DNA of 64,000 nucleotides from Alkalicoccus halolimnae (GTDB taxonomy: Bacteria; Bacillota; Bacilli; Bacillales; Salisediminibacteriaceae). The DNA lies in contig NZ_CP144914.1 of NCBI RefSeq assembly GCF_008014775.2, positions 1,612,001 to 1,676,000 on the forward strand, given 5' to 3'. The first letter of the stretch is position 1. The number at the start of each line of letters is the position of its first letter. Shown here piece after piece: positions 17,478-27,946 of this stretch. The notes under the pieces were generated by a model, which did not search any database, was not told where the DNA came from, and saw nothing but the letters and a program-made list of their open reading frames with translations. The position numbers were made by a program, and so were the translations under genes.

Positions 17478-18839
17478 ATGCTGAAAAAAATATTAGTAGC
17501 GAATCGCGGGGAAATTGCAGTTCGCATTATTCGGGCCTGTAAAGAAATGGGAATTGAAACAGTGGCGGTGTATTCTACAGCAGATGAAGAGGCTCTTCAT
17601 GTACGCCTTGCTGATGAAGCGTATTGTATAGGACCTGTCTCAAGTGCAGAGAGTTATCTGAATTTCACTAATATCATGAGTGTCGCGACGCTTACGCAGT
17701 CTGACGGAATACACCCGGGTTATGGATTTTTATCAGAAAATCCTGATTTTGCAGAGATCTGTGACGCATGCAACATTACATTTATTGGACCAAGCGCACA
17801 GGCTATCAGCCAGATGGGAACAAAAGATGTTGCCAGGCAGACGATGGAAAAAGCAGGTGTACCCGTAGTTCCAGGATCAAAAGGGTTAATTGATTCTCCA
17901 GAAGATGGATTAAAACTGGCGGAAGAAATTGGTTATCCTGTTATTATTAAGGCAACAGCAGGAGGCGGCGGAAAAGCTATCCGTGTTGCCCGGACGGAAG
18001 AAGAGCTGCACAAAGGTATATCTGTTACTCAAAAAGAAGCGAAAGCAAATTTCGGAAACGCAGGAGTCTATCTGGAGAAGTATATTGAAGATTTTCGACA
18101 CGTGGAAATACAAGTACTTGCCGATACTCACGGGAACGTTATACACCTTGGAGAGCGCGACTGTTCTATTCAGCGCAGACTGCAGAAACTTGTGGAAGAG
18201 ACGCCTTCTCCGGCAGTTAGTCCTGAAGTGAGAGCAAAGATGGGCGAAGCTGCTGTAAAAGCTGCAGAAGCAGTTGATTATACTGGAGCAGGAACAATAG
18301 AGTTTATATTCGATCATAACGATGAGCGCTTTTATTTTATGGAAATGAATACGAGAATTCAAGTGGAGCATCCCGTAACGGAAATGGTCACAGGAATTGA
18401 TTTGATTAAAGAACAAATCCTCGCTGCTTCTGGTGAGAAACTATCAATTAAGCAGGAAGATGTAGTATTCAACGGCTGGTCAATTGAATGCCGTATCAAT
18501 GCGGAAGATCCATTTAAAAATTTCATGCCTTCACCTGGGAAAATCACCTATTACCTTCCTCCGGGCGGTCCTGGTGTGAGAATTGACAGTGCAGCTTACA
18601 CGAATTACGTAATCTCTCCTTATTACGATTCTATGGTTGCCAAACTTATCGTTCACGGGGCAGATAGACAGGAGGCTGTTTCTAAAATGCAGCGGGCTCT
18701 GGATGAGTTCATGGTAGAAGGGGTGAAAACGACTATTCCATTTCATCAGCAGCTCTTTAAACATGAAGTATTCCGCAACGGAGATTTTAATACGAATTTC
18801 CTTGAAAATTACCCGATCAAACCACAAAAGGAGGGGTAA
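17478..18839 (+). CDS. accC: AccC, biotin carboxylase subunit of acetyl-CoA carboxylase
   Basis: Biotin carboxylase uses ATP and bicarbonate to carboxylate the biotin on AccB. The 453-aa protein starts [26 protein letters not shown] and has the ATP-grasp glycine loop ([15 protein letters not shown]), [35 protein letters not shown] and a carboxylase C-terminal domain. ATG 17478 was preferred over 17472 because the GAGGG ribosome binding site abuts 17472 but is six bases from 17478. It may also carboxylate for the propionyl-CoA type beta subunit encoded at 52846, since no separate alpha subunit is seen; that is an inference. Confidence 0.96.
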   Translation: MLKKILVANRGEIAVRIIRACKEMGIETVAVYSTADEEALHVRLADEAYCIGPVSSAESYLNFTNIMSVATLTQSDGIHPGYGFLSENPDFAEICDACNITFIGPSAQAISQMGTKDVARQTMEKAGVPVVPGSKGLIDSPEDGLKLAEEIGYPVIIKATAGGGGKAIRVARTEEELHKGISVTQKEAKANFGNAGVYLEKYIEDFRHVEIQVLADTHGNVIHLGERDCSIQRRLQKLVEETPSPAVSPEVRAKMGEAAVKAAEAVDYTGAGTIEFIFDHNDERFYFMEMNTRIQVEHPVTEMVTGIDLIKEQILAASGEKLSIKQEDVVFNGWSIECRINAEDPFKNFMPSPGKITYYLPPGGPGVRIDSAAYTNYVISPYYDSMVAKLIVHGADRQEAVSKMQRALDEFMVEGVKTTIPFHQQLFKHEVFRNGDFNTNFLENYPIKPQKEG

Positions 18840-18840
18840 T

Positions 18841-19251
18841 ATGGCTGAAGATCATGTAATCAAACTGCCACAGCATAAAAACGATCTTGGGAAAGTAGAA
18901 ATTTCCCCGGATGTAATAGAAATTATTGCTGGTCTTGCCGCTTCTGAAATTGAAGGAGTAGCTCACCTAAGGGGCAATTTTGCTTCCGGAGTGGCAGAAA
19001 GACTCGGAAGAAAAAGTACTCATGGAAAAGGGGTGAAGGCGGAGCTCGACGACGAGGGATTTTCTCTTGATGTATATCTCGTTACGAATTACGGCTCTTC
19101 TATTCCTGAAGTTGGCAGACAGGTACAGGAAAACATTATTCAAACGTTAAAAACGATGACTGCCATCGATGTTCTGAGTGTAAACATTCACGTTACGGCT
19201 GTAGAGTTTGAGGGTAAAGAGAATCCTTCTGAACCCTCTGAAGAAAATTAA
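18841..19251 (+). CDS. yqhY: Asp23/Gls24 family protein YqhY
   Basis: A 136-aa alkaline-shock (Asp23) family protein, conserved beside accBC in Bacillaceae; a link to acetyl-CoA carboxylase homeostasis has been reported for YqhY. The family core is present: VEISPDVIEIIAGLAASEIEGVAHLRG, then VYLVTNYGSSIPEVGRQVQENIIQTLKTMT and VNIHVTAVEF. ATG 18841 follows AAAGGAGGGG just after the accC stop; the longer ORF from 18763 would overlap accC and was trimmed. A terminator follows 45 bases after the stop. Confidence 0.92.
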   Translation: MAEDHVIKLPQHKNDLGKVEISPDVIEIIAGLAASEIEGVAHLRGNFASGVAERLGRKSTHGKGVKAELDDEGFSLDVYLVTNYGSSIPEVGRQVQENIIQTLKTMTAIDVLSVNIHVTAVEFEGKENPSEPSEEN

Positions 19252-19295
19252 TAGTAACTCAGGAGTTGACTCAATGAAGGCAGCCCTCTTTTCGT

Positions 19296-19334
19296 TGGAT
19301 ATCCCATAAAACTTGGGATATCCACTTTTTATTT
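19296..19334 (+). terminator. Terminator of the acc operon
   Basis: An 11-bp stem, TGGATATCCCA with TGGGATATCCA, closes a TAAAACT loop and is followed by CTTTTTATTT. Confidence 0.88.
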
Positions 19335-19410
19335 AGGCTCTGTCATTACCAGATGGTTTTAGGGAATAGCTGTGTAAAGCCTTTTGTTAATATATGTAGA
19401 AAACTCCGCT

Positions 19411-19890
19411 TCAAGCTTGGCTCTTATGCAAACTTGGTGTAAAAAAGATATACATTACAATAAATCTAAAATGAACTAATTATCTCAATCTGCTTATCAC
19501 TGTTGCTGTGGCTTTTAAAGGCATGGAGCAGACTGTAAACAATAAAGAACAGAACGGCACCCTTTATATGCGTAAGAGCCCGGAGCTTTAACAGAGTTAC
19601 TCATGCAAAATCTTTGCACGATGATGGATGAAAATGTCCTTCTATAGGAATGGAGCTTTCCCTTTATACAGGAGGAATAAAGGATGATCAAACAGGATCT
19701 TCGTTATTAGAAGGCATATGCTGGGTTGAATTTCTTAGCGTATGCTGGAGAGAACGTGGGGCGACGATGAAGGACGAGACCTGCTCCGCCCGATGGAAGG
19801 GAGGACGGAATTAGCAGAGGCCGGCCCTGTGCCCCCATGGAAGCGAAAGCGCACGTTTATCGTTTATCTACTTTATTTTCAAGGCAGCCT
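19411..19890 (+). repeat. Dispersed mosaic repeat, copy 1 (with 5' extension)
   Basis: This fills most of the 0.9-kb gene-free gap between yqhY and nusB. A 5' block (GCTTGGCTCTTATGCAAACTTGGTG) is shared with copy 5. A middle block begins CTTTAACAGAG and contains CCTTCTATAGGAATGGAG and CCTTTATACAGG. A GC-rich hairpin block and a 3' block ending TTTATTTTCAAGGCAGCC follow. No ORF is supported. The remaining sequence up to nusB (19891-20090) shows nothing recognised. Confidence 0.85.
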
Positions 19891-20092
19891 AGGGAATAGA
19901 CTATAGAGGCTTTATTAATTTAGTCTGCATTTCAGAATGTTTACGTTTTTTCTTGTGGACACCTCTCTCTTTCATTTCACATCGGAAACAGTGAAACGCA
20001 GACCTATGAAAACAATGCTTTTTAAGGAAATACGCTCTTTTTTATTCATTAAAAATTACCAATACTCTGAAATAAATCATTCCCGGAGACTC

Positions 20093-20122
20093 GTGCAACC
20101 CGCCCTTGTTCTGTGCTATTAT
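20093..20122 (+). promoter_or_regulatory. Probable extended -10 promoter of the nusB operon
   Basis: GTGCAA (20093-20098), 18 bases, TGC then TATTAT (20117-20122). It lies 50 bases before the nusB start and after repeat copy 1. Confidence 0.45.
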
Positions 20123-20172
20123 GAGGAAGTATTGAAATGAACTGGCTTTACAGAGAAAAGGAGAAAGATAAC

Positions 20173-20574
20173 ATGAATCGAAGAGTTGCGAGAATTAAGT
20201 CGGTCCAGGCTTTATATCAGGTTGAAATGACGGGAGTTAATCCTAATGAGGCAATAGAAGCGACCCTGGAAGAGGGAGAAGGAAATGATTCCTTTTTAAG
20301 CAGCCTTGTTAAAGGCACACTTGACCATCAGCATGAAATTGATGAGTTGATTAACAATGCTTTGGAACACTGGACTCTTTCACGTTTATCAAGAGTAGAC
20401 AGAGCCATTCTGCGGCAGTGCGTCTATGAAATGAAATATATTGAGGATGTCCCTGTAAATGTAAGTATAAATGAAGCAATTGATCTGGCCAAAGGATTTA
20501 ATGCAGAAGAGGAATCCGGAAAATTTGTGAACGGAGTCACTTCAAAAATTGCTTCAGCTTTGAACGAAAACTAA
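20173..20574 (+). CDS. nusB: NusB, transcription antitermination factor
   Basis: NusB binds NusE (ribosomal protein S10) and boxA RNA to support antitermination on rRNA operons. The 133-aa all-helical protein has MNRRVARIKSVQALYQVEMTG, DRAILRQCVYEMKYIEDVPVNVSINEAIDLAKGF and KFVNGVTSKI, the family signature. ATG 20173 follows AAAAGGAGAAAG; an upstream ATG at 20137 was not used. folD follows 29 bases after the stop, starting the replication/isoprenoid cluster. Confidence 0.95.
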   Translation: MNRRVARIKSVQALYQVEMTGVNPNEAIEATLEEGEGNDSFLSSLVKGTLDHQHEIDELINNALEHWTLSRLSRVDRAILRQCVYEMKYIEDVPVNVSINEAIDLAKGFNAEEESGKFVNGVTSKIASALNEN

Positions 20575-20603
20575 ACCTATCTACCAAGGGAGATGTTTTA
20601 CGG

Positions 20604-21467
20604 ATGAGTGCAGAAATTATTTCAGGAAAAGAACTTGCGGCACAGACACGTCTTGAAGTGAAAGAAGCAGCAGAAAAACTTGCTGCCAGAGGCGTTATTC
20701 CCGGACTTGCGGTTATCTTGGTAGGAGAAGATCCTGCCTCTTCCTCCTACGTCAGAGGAAAAGAAAAAGCCTGCCGTGAAGCAGGAATTCATTCTGAAGT
20801 CGATAGAGTATCAGTTCAAATTACAGAGCAGGAATTGCTGAAGAAAATTGACAAACTGAATAAGAACGAAAACATCCACGGCATTTTAGTGCAGCTTCCT
20901 TTACCTGAACATATTTCAGAAGATAAAATTATCGAAACTATTTCTCCTGATAAAGATGTGGATGGTTTTCATCCAATAAATATCGGGCGGATGATGATAG
21001 GGAAGGAAAGCTTTCTACCCTGCACCCCGTTCGGTATTGTACATATGCTGAAATCAAAAAACATTAAACTGGAAGGCAGTCATGCGGTGATAATCGGCAG
21101 AAGCAATATAGTTGGTAAACCCGTTGGACAGCTGCTATTAAATGAAAATGCAACAGTAACCTACTGTCATTCCCGTACCAGAAATATGAAAGAGATAACA
21201 AGGCAGGCAGATATATTAATTGTAGCAGTAGGCATAGAAAATTTTCTGGACAGCACTTTTATTAAAAAAGATGCGGTTGTAATTGACGTAGGGATTAACC
21301 GTAACACCGAGGGGAAACTTGTAGGCGATGTCAATTTTACCGATGTAAAAGAAAAAGCCTCCTTTTTAACTCCCGTACCAGGAGGAGTCGGTCCGATGAC
21401 TATTACAATGCTTCTTTATAATACGGTGAATTCTGCTGAAAAATCACTGAACAGGAAGCAGGGATAG
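20604..21467 (+). CDS. folD: FolD, methylenetetrahydrofolate dehydrogenase/cyclohydrolase
   Basis: Bifunctional enzyme interconverting 5,10-methylene- and 10-formyl-tetrahydrofolate with NADP. The 287-aa length is standard. Motifs include ASSSYVRGKEKAC (catalytic Lys region), GILVQLPLPEHI, PDKDVDGFHPINIGRM, VIGRSNIVGKPVGQLLL and TPVPGGVGPMTITML. It processes the one-carbon units that glycine cleavage produces. The stop lies two bases before the GTG of xseA. Confidence 0.97.
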   Translation: MSAEIISGKELAAQTRLEVKEAAEKLAARGVIPGLAVILVGEDPASSSYVRGKEKACREAGIHSEVDRVSVQITEQELLKKIDKLNKNENIHGILVQLPLPEHISEDKIIETISPDKDVDGFHPINIGRMMIGKESFLPCTPFGIVHMLKSKNIKLEGSHAVIIGRSNIVGKPVGQLLLNENATVTYCHSRTRNMKEITRQADILIVAVGIENFLDSTFIKKDAVVIDVGINRNTEGKLVGDVNFTDVKEKASFLTPVPGGVGPMTITMLLYNTVNSAEKSLNRKQG

Positions 21468-21468
21468 C

Positions 21469-22827
21469 GTGAGTGAACAGTTTTTGTCAGTATATGACAT
21501 TACAGTGAAAATAAAAAAACTGCTGGACACTTCCGCTCCGCTGCAGAATGTATGGATACGTGCAGAAATCTCAAATTTCAAAAAGCACAGCCGGGGACAT
21601 ATGTATTTCACCCTGAAAGATGACCGGTCCCGCCTTCAGTCTGTTATGTTTGCCGGGAGCAACAAATCGCTTACTTTTGTTCCGGAAAACGGAATGAGCG
21701 TTCTAGTAAGAGGGGATGTTTCCGTATATGAACCTTTCGGTCAATACCAGTTTTACGTAAAAGAGATGCAGCCGGACGGGCTTGGAAATCTTTACATGGC
21801 TTTTGAGCAGTTAAAAAAGAAACTTTCCATGGCAGGTTATTTTGAGGAGTCCGCAAAAAAAAAGCTCCCTCGTATTCCTTCGCATATTGCAGTTGCTACC
21901 TCTCCAACTGGAGCTGCAGTGAGAGATATTATCACCACGATCCGCAGGCGCTATCCGCTTGCTAAAGTTACCCTGCTTCCAGTGCTTGTCCAAGGCCCGC
22001 ACGCTGCGGACTCTGTAGCGGCAGCTGTGAGGCAGGCAGACTCGGCAGGCGTATTCGACCTGCTTATTGTCGGCAGAGGCGGCGGGTCTCTCGAAGAGTT
22101 ATGGGCATTTAACGAAGAAGTTGTAGCAAAAGCAATATTTGAAGCTAATATTCCAATTGTATCAGCTGTCGGGCATGAGACGGATATGACGATAAGTGAC
22201 TTCACAGCCGACCTGAGAGCTCCTACCCCGACAGCAGCTGCAGAAATGGTCGTTCCGGATATACAGGAAATGAGAACTTTCGTAGCGGAACGACATGCAA
22301 GATTACTAAGAAAAATGCAGGAATATACCGAGCAGGCTTCGGAGCGTTTGAAAAGGTTGGAAAGTTCATATGCATTCCGATACCCGGGTAAATTAATAGA
22401 AGAAAAGGAACAACAGCTTGATCAAATGCAGGAAAGACTTGCCAGAAGTCTGTCCCATACGCTTGATCAGCAGAAAAAACGGCTGCAGTCCTGGCAGGAG
22501 AGAATAATAAATGTTCATCCGGAAACTCAGGCGGCTGTGCAGAAAGAAAAGATCAATAATCTTGACAGCGAACTGTTACGTGCAATGAATTTGACGGTAA
22601 AAGACAAACGGCAGCAATTAGACATGCAGATGTCAAAACTGGATCTGCTGAGTCCCCTCCAATTAATGAAAAAGGGGTATTCGCTTGCTTATAATGAACA
22701 AGGCACTTTAATAAAATCCGTCGATGAGGCTCCGGAAAAATCGATAGTTAATATACGTCTGCAGGATGGATCGCTTCACTGCAAAGTCGATAAACAATTA
22801 TATGCTGAAGAAAGGCAGGGGTTATAA
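21469..22827 (+). CDS. xseA: XseA, exonuclease VII large subunit
   Basis: Large catalytic subunit of exonuclease VII, which degrades single-stranded DNA from both ends. The 452-aa protein has an N-terminal OB fold (IWV-like [24 protein letters not shown]), the nuclease core ([64 protein letters not shown]) and a long coiled-coil region (about 265-400) that holds XseB. GTG 21469 starts two bases after folD; the end overlaps xseB by one base. Confidence 0.96.
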
Positions 22828-23060
22828 TGTCTGAAGAAAAAACCAACCCGTCGTTTGAAAATTCTATGCGCGAACTGGAGGAAATCGTTCAGAAGCTTGA
22901 GCAGGGTGATGTGCCTCTTGAAGAAGCTATAGAAATGTTTCAGGAAGGCATGAAACTTTCCAAAGACTGTCATGAAAGACTCCAAAAAGTTGAAAAACAA
23001 ATGACAGAAGTACTTTCAGAAGATGGCACATTATCAACTCTCCCGGAGGAGGATCTGTAA
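22827..23060 (+). CDS. xseB: XseB, exonuclease VII small subunit
   Basis: A 77-aa helical-hairpin subunit that wraps the coiled coil of XseA. The conserved [43 protein letters not shown] signature is complete. Its ATG overlaps the TAA of xseA (TAATG), implying coupled translation. Confidence 0.96.
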
Positions 23061-23062
23061 TT

Positions 23063-23953
23063 GTGAACAATATGCAGTTATTAAATACTTTTATTAAGGA
23101 TCACAAAAAACGGGTAGAATCTAAGTTTGATACGATTGTAGCCGGAATTGATGCTCCGGAAGAATTAAAAAAATCTATGATCTACTCTTTACAGGCCGGT
23201 GGAAAGCGAGTCAGGCCAATGCTCCTGTACGCTGTTCTTGAAAGCTATAATCAGGATAAGCAAAATGGCGATTCGGCAGCTTCCGCTATCGAAATGATCC
23301 ACACGTATTCATTAATTCATGACGACCTGCCGGCTATGGACAATGACGATTTACGGCGTGGTAAACCGACCAATCACAAAGTATTTGGAGATGCCACTGC
23401 TATTCTTGCCGGCGATGCTCTGTTAACTCACAGTTTTGAATTGATAGCTTCCGATAATATTCTGGATGATAAAGTGAAGGTAGACATAATAAAGCTCCTT
23501 AGTAACGCGGCAGGGGCGTCCGGTATGGTTGGTGGCCAGATGGCGGATATGCTCGGGGAAGGGAAAGATTTATCGGCTGAAGATCTGGAAGAAATTCATC
23601 GTCATAAAACCGGTGATCTTCTTGCTGTTTCCCTGCAGATAGGAGCAGTAATAGCAGGAGCCGAGGCGAAGGAGCAGGAATGCCTGTGCCGTTTCGGAAA
23701 ACACATAGGTCTCTCTTTTCAAATAAAAGATGATCTGCTGGACGTTGAAGGGGACGAAAAAATAATTGGGAAACCGGTCGGAAGTGATGAAGGAAACGAT
23801 AAAAATACTTACGTCCGTCTGCTTGGTCTGCAAGGTGCTAAAGCACGCCTGAAATGGCATACTGAATCTGCAGTTAAGGAACTGGACAGTCTGAATGCAG
23901 ATACGGATATTCTACGGCAGCTTGCTTCCTATATAGGTGACCGTTCACAGTAA
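23063..23953 (+). CDS. ispA: IspA, farnesyl diphosphate synthase
   Basis: Polyprenyl synthase that condenses IPP with DMAPP and GPP to give farnesyl diphosphate. The 296-aa protein has both aspartate-rich motifs, DDLPAMDNDD followed by RRGKPTNHK, and the second DDLLDVEGD, together with GGKRVRPML. The GTG start follows GGAGGAGG. It is part of the conserved cluster that also holds dxs, between which the OLE RNA and oapA are inserted, as known from other OLE-bearing Firmicutes. Confidence 0.95.
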   Translation: MNNMQLLNTFIKDHKKRVESKFDTIVAGIDAPEELKKSMIYSLQAGGKRVRPMLLYAVLESYNQDKQNGDSAASAIEMIHTYSLIHDDLPAMDNDDLRRGKPTNHKVFGDATAILAGDALLTHSFELIASDNILDDKVKVDIIKLLSNAAGASGMVGGQMADMLGEGKDLSAEDLEEIHRHKTGDLLAVSLQIGAVIAGAEAKEQECLCRFGKHIGLSFQIKDDLLDVEGDEKIIGKPVGSDEGNDKNTYVRLLGLQGAKARLKWHTESAVKELDSLNADTDILRQLASYIGDRSQ

Positions 23954-23961
23954 CGTATGGA

Positions 23962-23991
23962 TTGTCCGTACTTCTTTATTCATGCTATAAT
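23962..23991 (+). promoter_or_regulatory. Promoter of OLE RNA
   Basis: TTGTCC (23962-23967), 18 bases, then a perfect TATAAT (23986-23991). The predicted start is near 23998, exactly where the 5' strand of the OLE closing stem begins. Confidence 0.75.
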
Positions 23992-23997
23992 ACTTAA

Positions 23998-24557
23998 GGT
24001 GAGTGGTGCAGTATTCTAGTCGGTTCTACGTTTTCGAAAGCGGGCCTAAAAATCCGCTAAAGGGCACATCGATGAAGTTCCTAGTAGTGGCTTGAGGCGC
24101 CCAGCTTTGGGTCACTACTGGGAGTAAAGGCTGTAGGGCGATCCACAAAGGCATGTGGGCGATGACCCTGCAGCCGCGGAGGCCCGTGAGCACGGTGCAC
24201 ACCCAATGTCGCTGTGTTCACGGGTATGAACCTGCCTTGCGAGTAGGGAAACTCGTGGGCAGCGTAGCCTGCCTTGAGTGGAGTCTGAGGGGATTACGGT
24301 TAGCCTAATCGTATGAAATCAGCTCTGCAAAAGAGGATAGAGAACGGTGTGAACTGCCGGGGAAAACCCCTAGACTGTTCCACACGACATTAAAAGAGGA
24401 TTATAGTGTGTACTAAGTGGTAATCCAGTCCGGTGTATGGTAACAGCACCGAGTCAGGTTTAAAGGGAAACCGTCGCAGCGGCGACGCTGCGGTACCTGA
24501 CTGGGAAAACCTACTGGACCTAAGGCGCAGTCTTTACTCTTTTAATGACCACTCACC
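23998..24557 (+). ncRNA. ole: OLE RNA (ornate large extremophilic RNA)
   Basis: A gene-free stretch of about 560 bases, highly structured and GC-richer than its surroundings, between ispA and a small membrane-protein gene. Its ends pair perfectly over ten bases: GGTGAGTGGT (23998-24007) with ACCACTCACC (24548-24557). This genomic position, the length and the neighbouring oapA match the OLE RNA class of extremophilic and anaerobic Firmicutes. OLE forms a membrane ribonucleoprotein with OapA and has been linked to resistance to cold, short-chain alcohols and magnesium stress. Short ORFs inside it are not credible. Confidence 0.93.
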
Positions 24558-24604
24558 ATACATATATTTTCGGCAGCCAGCCGAAGGAAGCCGGGAAGCA
24601 GATT

Positions 24605-25213
24605 ATGAAAAATTCTTTAAAACAGTCTTTAAGATGGAGCTGGATGATCGCCGTTATCACACTCGTGCTAGCGGCTATTTTTTCTGTAGTTTCCACTGCA
24701 ATACTCAGTGGTGTCGCCTGGGGAATCGGCATGGTCATCGTGTTTCTTATTGTGCTGTTAGGGGTAATATCAGATACTATAGGGGTAGCATCAACAGCAG
24801 CCAGTGAGAGGCCATTCAATGCTATGGCAGCTGAAAAAGTCCCAGGGGCGAGACAGGCTGTACAGATTACAAGAAATGCTGATAAATTTTCAAATTTCAC
24901 TAATGATGTAATAGGAGATATTGCAGGGGTGGTAAGTGGTACGGCCTCTGCCTACGTAGTTATTCAATTTGCCGGTCAGATTGGCCACGCTGAAGGTTCG
25001 ACAGGTCAATTTATCATATCAGTAATATTCACCAGCATCGTAGCTGCTCTTACAGTTGGCGGAAAATCTGTAGGTAAAACGATTGCGATTAAATATTCCA
25101 CTGAGATCATATACCGTGTGGGTAGATTATTTCATATGTTAGAGGTAAAATTGAAGATAACTATTTTTAAGGATAAAAAGCTAAAGCGCCAGAAATCTAA
25201 AGGCAGAAAGTGA
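24605..25213 (+). CDS. oapA: OapA, OLE-associated membrane protein
   Basis: A 202-aa integral membrane protein from ATG 24605, with hydrophobic segments at about 15-35, 40-62, 110-128 and 138-158 and a very basic C-terminal tail (KDKKLKRQKSKGRK). It recruits OLE RNA to the membrane. SDTIGVASTAASERPFNAMAAEKVPGA is the most conserved-looking region. An in-frame ATG at 24545 would begin inside the 3' strand of the OLE closing stem, so I prefer 24605, though neither has a strong ribosome binding site. Next comes dxs, ten bases on. Confidence 0.88.
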   Translation: MKNSLKQSLRWSWMIAVITLVLAAIFSVVSTAILSGVAWGIGMVIVFLIVLLGVISDTIGVASTAASERPFNAMAAEKVPGARQAVQITRNADKFSNFTNDVIGDIAGVVSGTASAYVVIQFAGQIGHAEGSTGQFIISVIFTSIVAALTVGGKSVGKTIAIKYSTEIIYRVGRLFHMLEVKLKITIFKDKKLKRQKSKGRK

Positions 25214-25222
25214 GGGTTTCTT

Positions 25223-27112
25223 TTGGATGTACTCAATATGAAAGATCCGGCATTTCTAAAAGATCTGGATGATAAACAACTAAGTGGAGTAGCTGAAGAT
25301 ATCAGGGGGTTTCTTATTGATAAACTTTCTGTTACAGGAGGTCATTTAGGGCCCAATCTTGGAGTAGTGGAACTAACACTTGTACTTCACCAGTTGTATA
25401 ATAGTCCGAAAGACAAATTTCTATTTGATGTAGGTCATCAGTCATACGTGCACAAAATTCTAACAGGACGTGCTGGACAGTTTGATACGCTCCGTCAGCA
25501 TAAAGGCCTCTGTGGTTTTCCTAAACGTTCAGAATCGATTCATGATGCCTGGGAAACAGGACACAGCTCTACTTCTCTTTCCGGAGCAATGGGGATGACG
25601 CTGGCACGGGATTTAAAAGGAACGGATGAGCACATTATTCCGATTATCGGAGATGGTGCTTTGACCGGCGGTATGGCTTTGGAAGCGCTTAACCACATCG
25701 GCCATGAACAAAGAGATATGACCGTTATTTTAAATGATAATGAGATGTCCATCGCGCCTAATGTGGGTGCTCTGCACAACATGCTCGGAAGAATGAGGAC
25801 TGCCGGAAAATACCAGAAAGCAAAAGACGACCTGGAAATGCTCATTAAGAAAGTGCCTGCTTTTGGAGGCCGGCTTGCTGCATCCGCAGAGCGGGTGAAA
25901 GACAGTCTTAAATATCTGCTTGTGTCCGGAATGTTTTTTGAAGAACTGGGATTCACTTATTTAGGTCCGGTTGATGGCCATGACATTGCAGATTTGAAAT
26001 CGAATATAAGGTATGCTAAAAAAACTAAAGGTCCAATAATCATTCATGTAGTTACTAAAAAAGGAAAAGGCTATGCACCTGCAGAAAATGATGCCAAAGG
26101 AACATGGCACGGTCTAGGCCCCTATAAAATAGAATCAGGTGAAGTAGTGAAAAAGCCTGGTCCTCCAAGTTACAGCGGGGTATTTGCAGAAACGATGAAA
26201 ACGATGGCTCGTAATGATAAGCGTATTGTTGCTGTAACACCAGCTATGCCAAACGGAAGCGGACTGGATAAATTCGCATTAGAATTTCCAGAGCGCATGT
26301 TTGATGTAGGGATAGCCGAACAGCATGCCACCACGATGTCAGCCGGACTGGCGACCCAGGGCATGAAACCGGTTCTGGCAATTTACTCGACCTTTCTTCA
26401 GCGCGGCTATGACCAGCTGGTTCATGACGTATGCCGTCAGAACCTTAATGTGGTTTTTGCCATCGACAGAGCCGGCCTGGTTGGCGCAGATGGGGAAACT
26501 CATCAGGGAGTATTCGATATTTCCTACATGAGGCACCTTCCTAATATTAAGCTGATGGCTCCAAAAGATGAAAATGAGTTTCAGCATATGCTTTATACAG
26601 CTGTCCAATACGACGATGGTCCAATTGCTGTCCGCTATCCCCGCGGAGGTGGACTTGGTGTAACAATGGATGAAACACTCCACTCTCTCCCTATCGGTAA
26701 ATGGGAAACCGAAACAGAAGGAAAAGACGCTGCTATACTTGCTTTTGGTACGATGATTCCTGTAGCAAGGCAGGCAGCGGAACTTCTTGCCAAGAAAGGG
26801 ATAAAAGCCGAAGTAGTAAATGCCCGTTCACTAAAGCCGCTTGATGGAGACAAATTAGAGGCATTGGCAGATAAGCAGATTCCTATTCTCACATTGGAAG
26901 AACACGCCCTGCTTGGTGGTTTCGGCAGCTCCATACTCGAGTATTTCCATGAAAATGCCTATCATTCAGTCGTTGTTGAAAGAATGGGAATTCCAGACTG
27001 GTATATTGAGCACGGCGGGGTGCCTGATCTCCTGGAAGAAATCGGCCTGACTGCGGAAAATGCTGCCAGAACGGTTCAAAATATGGTTCCGATAAAGCAG
27101 CAGCGTGCCTAG
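25223..27112 (+). CDS. dxs: Dxs, 1-deoxy-D-xylulose-5-phosphate synthase
   Basis: First enzyme of the methylerythritol phosphate isoprenoid route; it joins pyruvate and glyceraldehyde 3-phosphate using thiamine diphosphate. The 629-aa protein has the [18 protein letters not shown] thiamine-binding motif, [31 protein letters not shown] and [17 protein letters not shown] start (25223) aligns with the family N-terminus ([15 protein letters not shown]) and follows GAGGG by six bases. It supplies IPP and DMAPP to IspA in the same cluster. Confidence 0.96.
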   Translation: MDVLNMKDPAFLKDLDDKQLSGVAEDIRGFLIDKLSVTGGHLGPNLGVVELTLVLHQLYNSPKDKFLFDVGHQSYVHKILTGRAGQFDTLRQHKGLCGFPKRSESIHDAWETGHSSTSLSGAMGMTLARDLKGTDEHIIPIIGDGALTGGMALEALNHIGHEQRDMTVILNDNEMSIAPNVGALHNMLGRMRTAGKYQKAKDDLEMLIKKVPAFGGRLAASAERVKDSLKYLLVSGMFFEELGFTYLGPVDGHDIADLKSNIRYAKKTKGPIIIHVVTKKGKGYAPAENDAKGTWHGLGPYKIESGEVVKKPGPPSYSGVFAETMKTMARNDKRIVAVTPAMPNGSGLDKFALEFPERMFDVGIAEQHATTMSAGLATQGMKPVLAIYSTFLQRGYDQLVHDVCRQNLNVVFAIDRAGLVGADGETHQGVFDISYMRHLPNIKLMAPKDENEFQHMLYTAVQYDDGPIAVRYPRGGGLGVTMDETLHSLPIGKWETETEGKDAAILAFGTMIPVARQAAELLAKKGIKAEVVNARSLKPLDGDKLEALADKQIPILTLEEHALLGGFGSSILEYFHENAYHSVVVERMGIPDWYIEHGGVPDLLEEIGLTAENAARTVQNMVPIKQQRA

Positions 27113-27922
27113 ATGATGAAAAAAGAACGTATTGATATCCTTCTTGTCGAAAAAGGATTAATAGAAACACGTGAAAAAGCTAAAAGAACCATCATGGCAG
27201 GACTTGTTCTGGCAAATGGCGAAAGAGTAGATAAAGCCGGTGCAAAAGTTCCTGTTGAAGCAGAAATCACTTTAAAAGGCAACGTACTCCCCTATGTAAG
27301 CAGAGGCGGACTTAAACTCAAGAGAGCAATAGAAATATTCGCTCTTTCCCTTTCAGGAAAAATTGTTCTCGACATTGGAGCTTCAACCGGCGGATTCACT
27401 GATTGCGCTCTTCAGCACGGTGCCAGGCTTGTCTATGCACTTGATGTAGGTTATAACCAGCTTGCATGGAAAATGCGCCAGCATGAGCAGGTAATCGTAA
27501 TGGAGCGGACCAACTTCAGATACTGTACGCCTGAAGATTTCTCATCGGGTGCTCCTGAATTCGTAACGATAGATGTTTCTTTTATTTCACTCCGTCTTAT
27601 CCTGCCAGTTGTTAAAGAAGTTCTTTCTGAGGGCGGCGAAGTATCTGCATTAATAAAACCCCAGTTTGAAGCAGGCAGGGACGATGTTGGCAGAAAAGGG
27701 ATTGTTCGGGATCCGGAAGTTCATAAACGTGTACTTCAAGATATGCTTCTTTTCTCCGAAAAAACCGGATTCGCAGTAAAAAATATTATTCCTTCTCCTA
27801 TTCGAGGAGGAGAAGGTAATATAGAATTTTTAATGTATTTAACTACAGATGGAGAATCTGAATTTGCACAGGACGATATTAAACAAGCGGTGAAAGAGGC
27901 TTATGAAAAGCCCCCTGTTTAA
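27113..27922 (+). CDS. yqxC: TlyA-family rRNA 2'-O-methyltransferase (YqxC)
   Basis: A 269-aa protein with an N-terminal S4 RNA-binding domain (KERIDILLVEKGLIETREKAKRTIMAGLVLANG) and an FtsJ-like methyltransferase domain (VLDIGASTGGFTDCALQHGA as the SAM site, then FVTIDVSFISL and ALIKPQFEAG). TlyA proteins methylate ribose in 16S and 23S rRNA. The ATG directly follows the dxs stop. Position matches B. subtilis yqxC. Confidence 0.93.
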   Translation: MMKKERIDILLVEKGLIETREKAKRTIMAGLVLANGERVDKAGAKVPVEAEITLKGNVLPYVSRGGLKLKRAIEIFALSLSGKIVLDIGASTGGFTDCALQHGARLVYALDVGYNQLAWKMRQHEQVIVMERTNFRYCTPEDFSSGAPEFVTIDVSFISLRLILPVVKEVLSEGGEVSALIKPQFEAGRDDVGRKGIVRDPEVHKRVLQDMLLFSEKTGFAVKNIIPSPIRGGEGNIEFLMYLTTDGESEFAQDDIKQAVKEAYEKPPV

Positions 27923-27946
27923 TCGCCCGCACTTGGAGGAACGAAA

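Noticed and set aside
19401..20172. Search for a coding gene or known structured RNA in the 0.9-kb yqhY-nusB gap
   Set aside because: No frame has coding character; the region is explained by repeat copy 1.
24433..24807. Open frame across the 3' part of OLE RNA and oapA
   Set aside because: It overlaps the structured OLE RNA and reads oapA out of frame.
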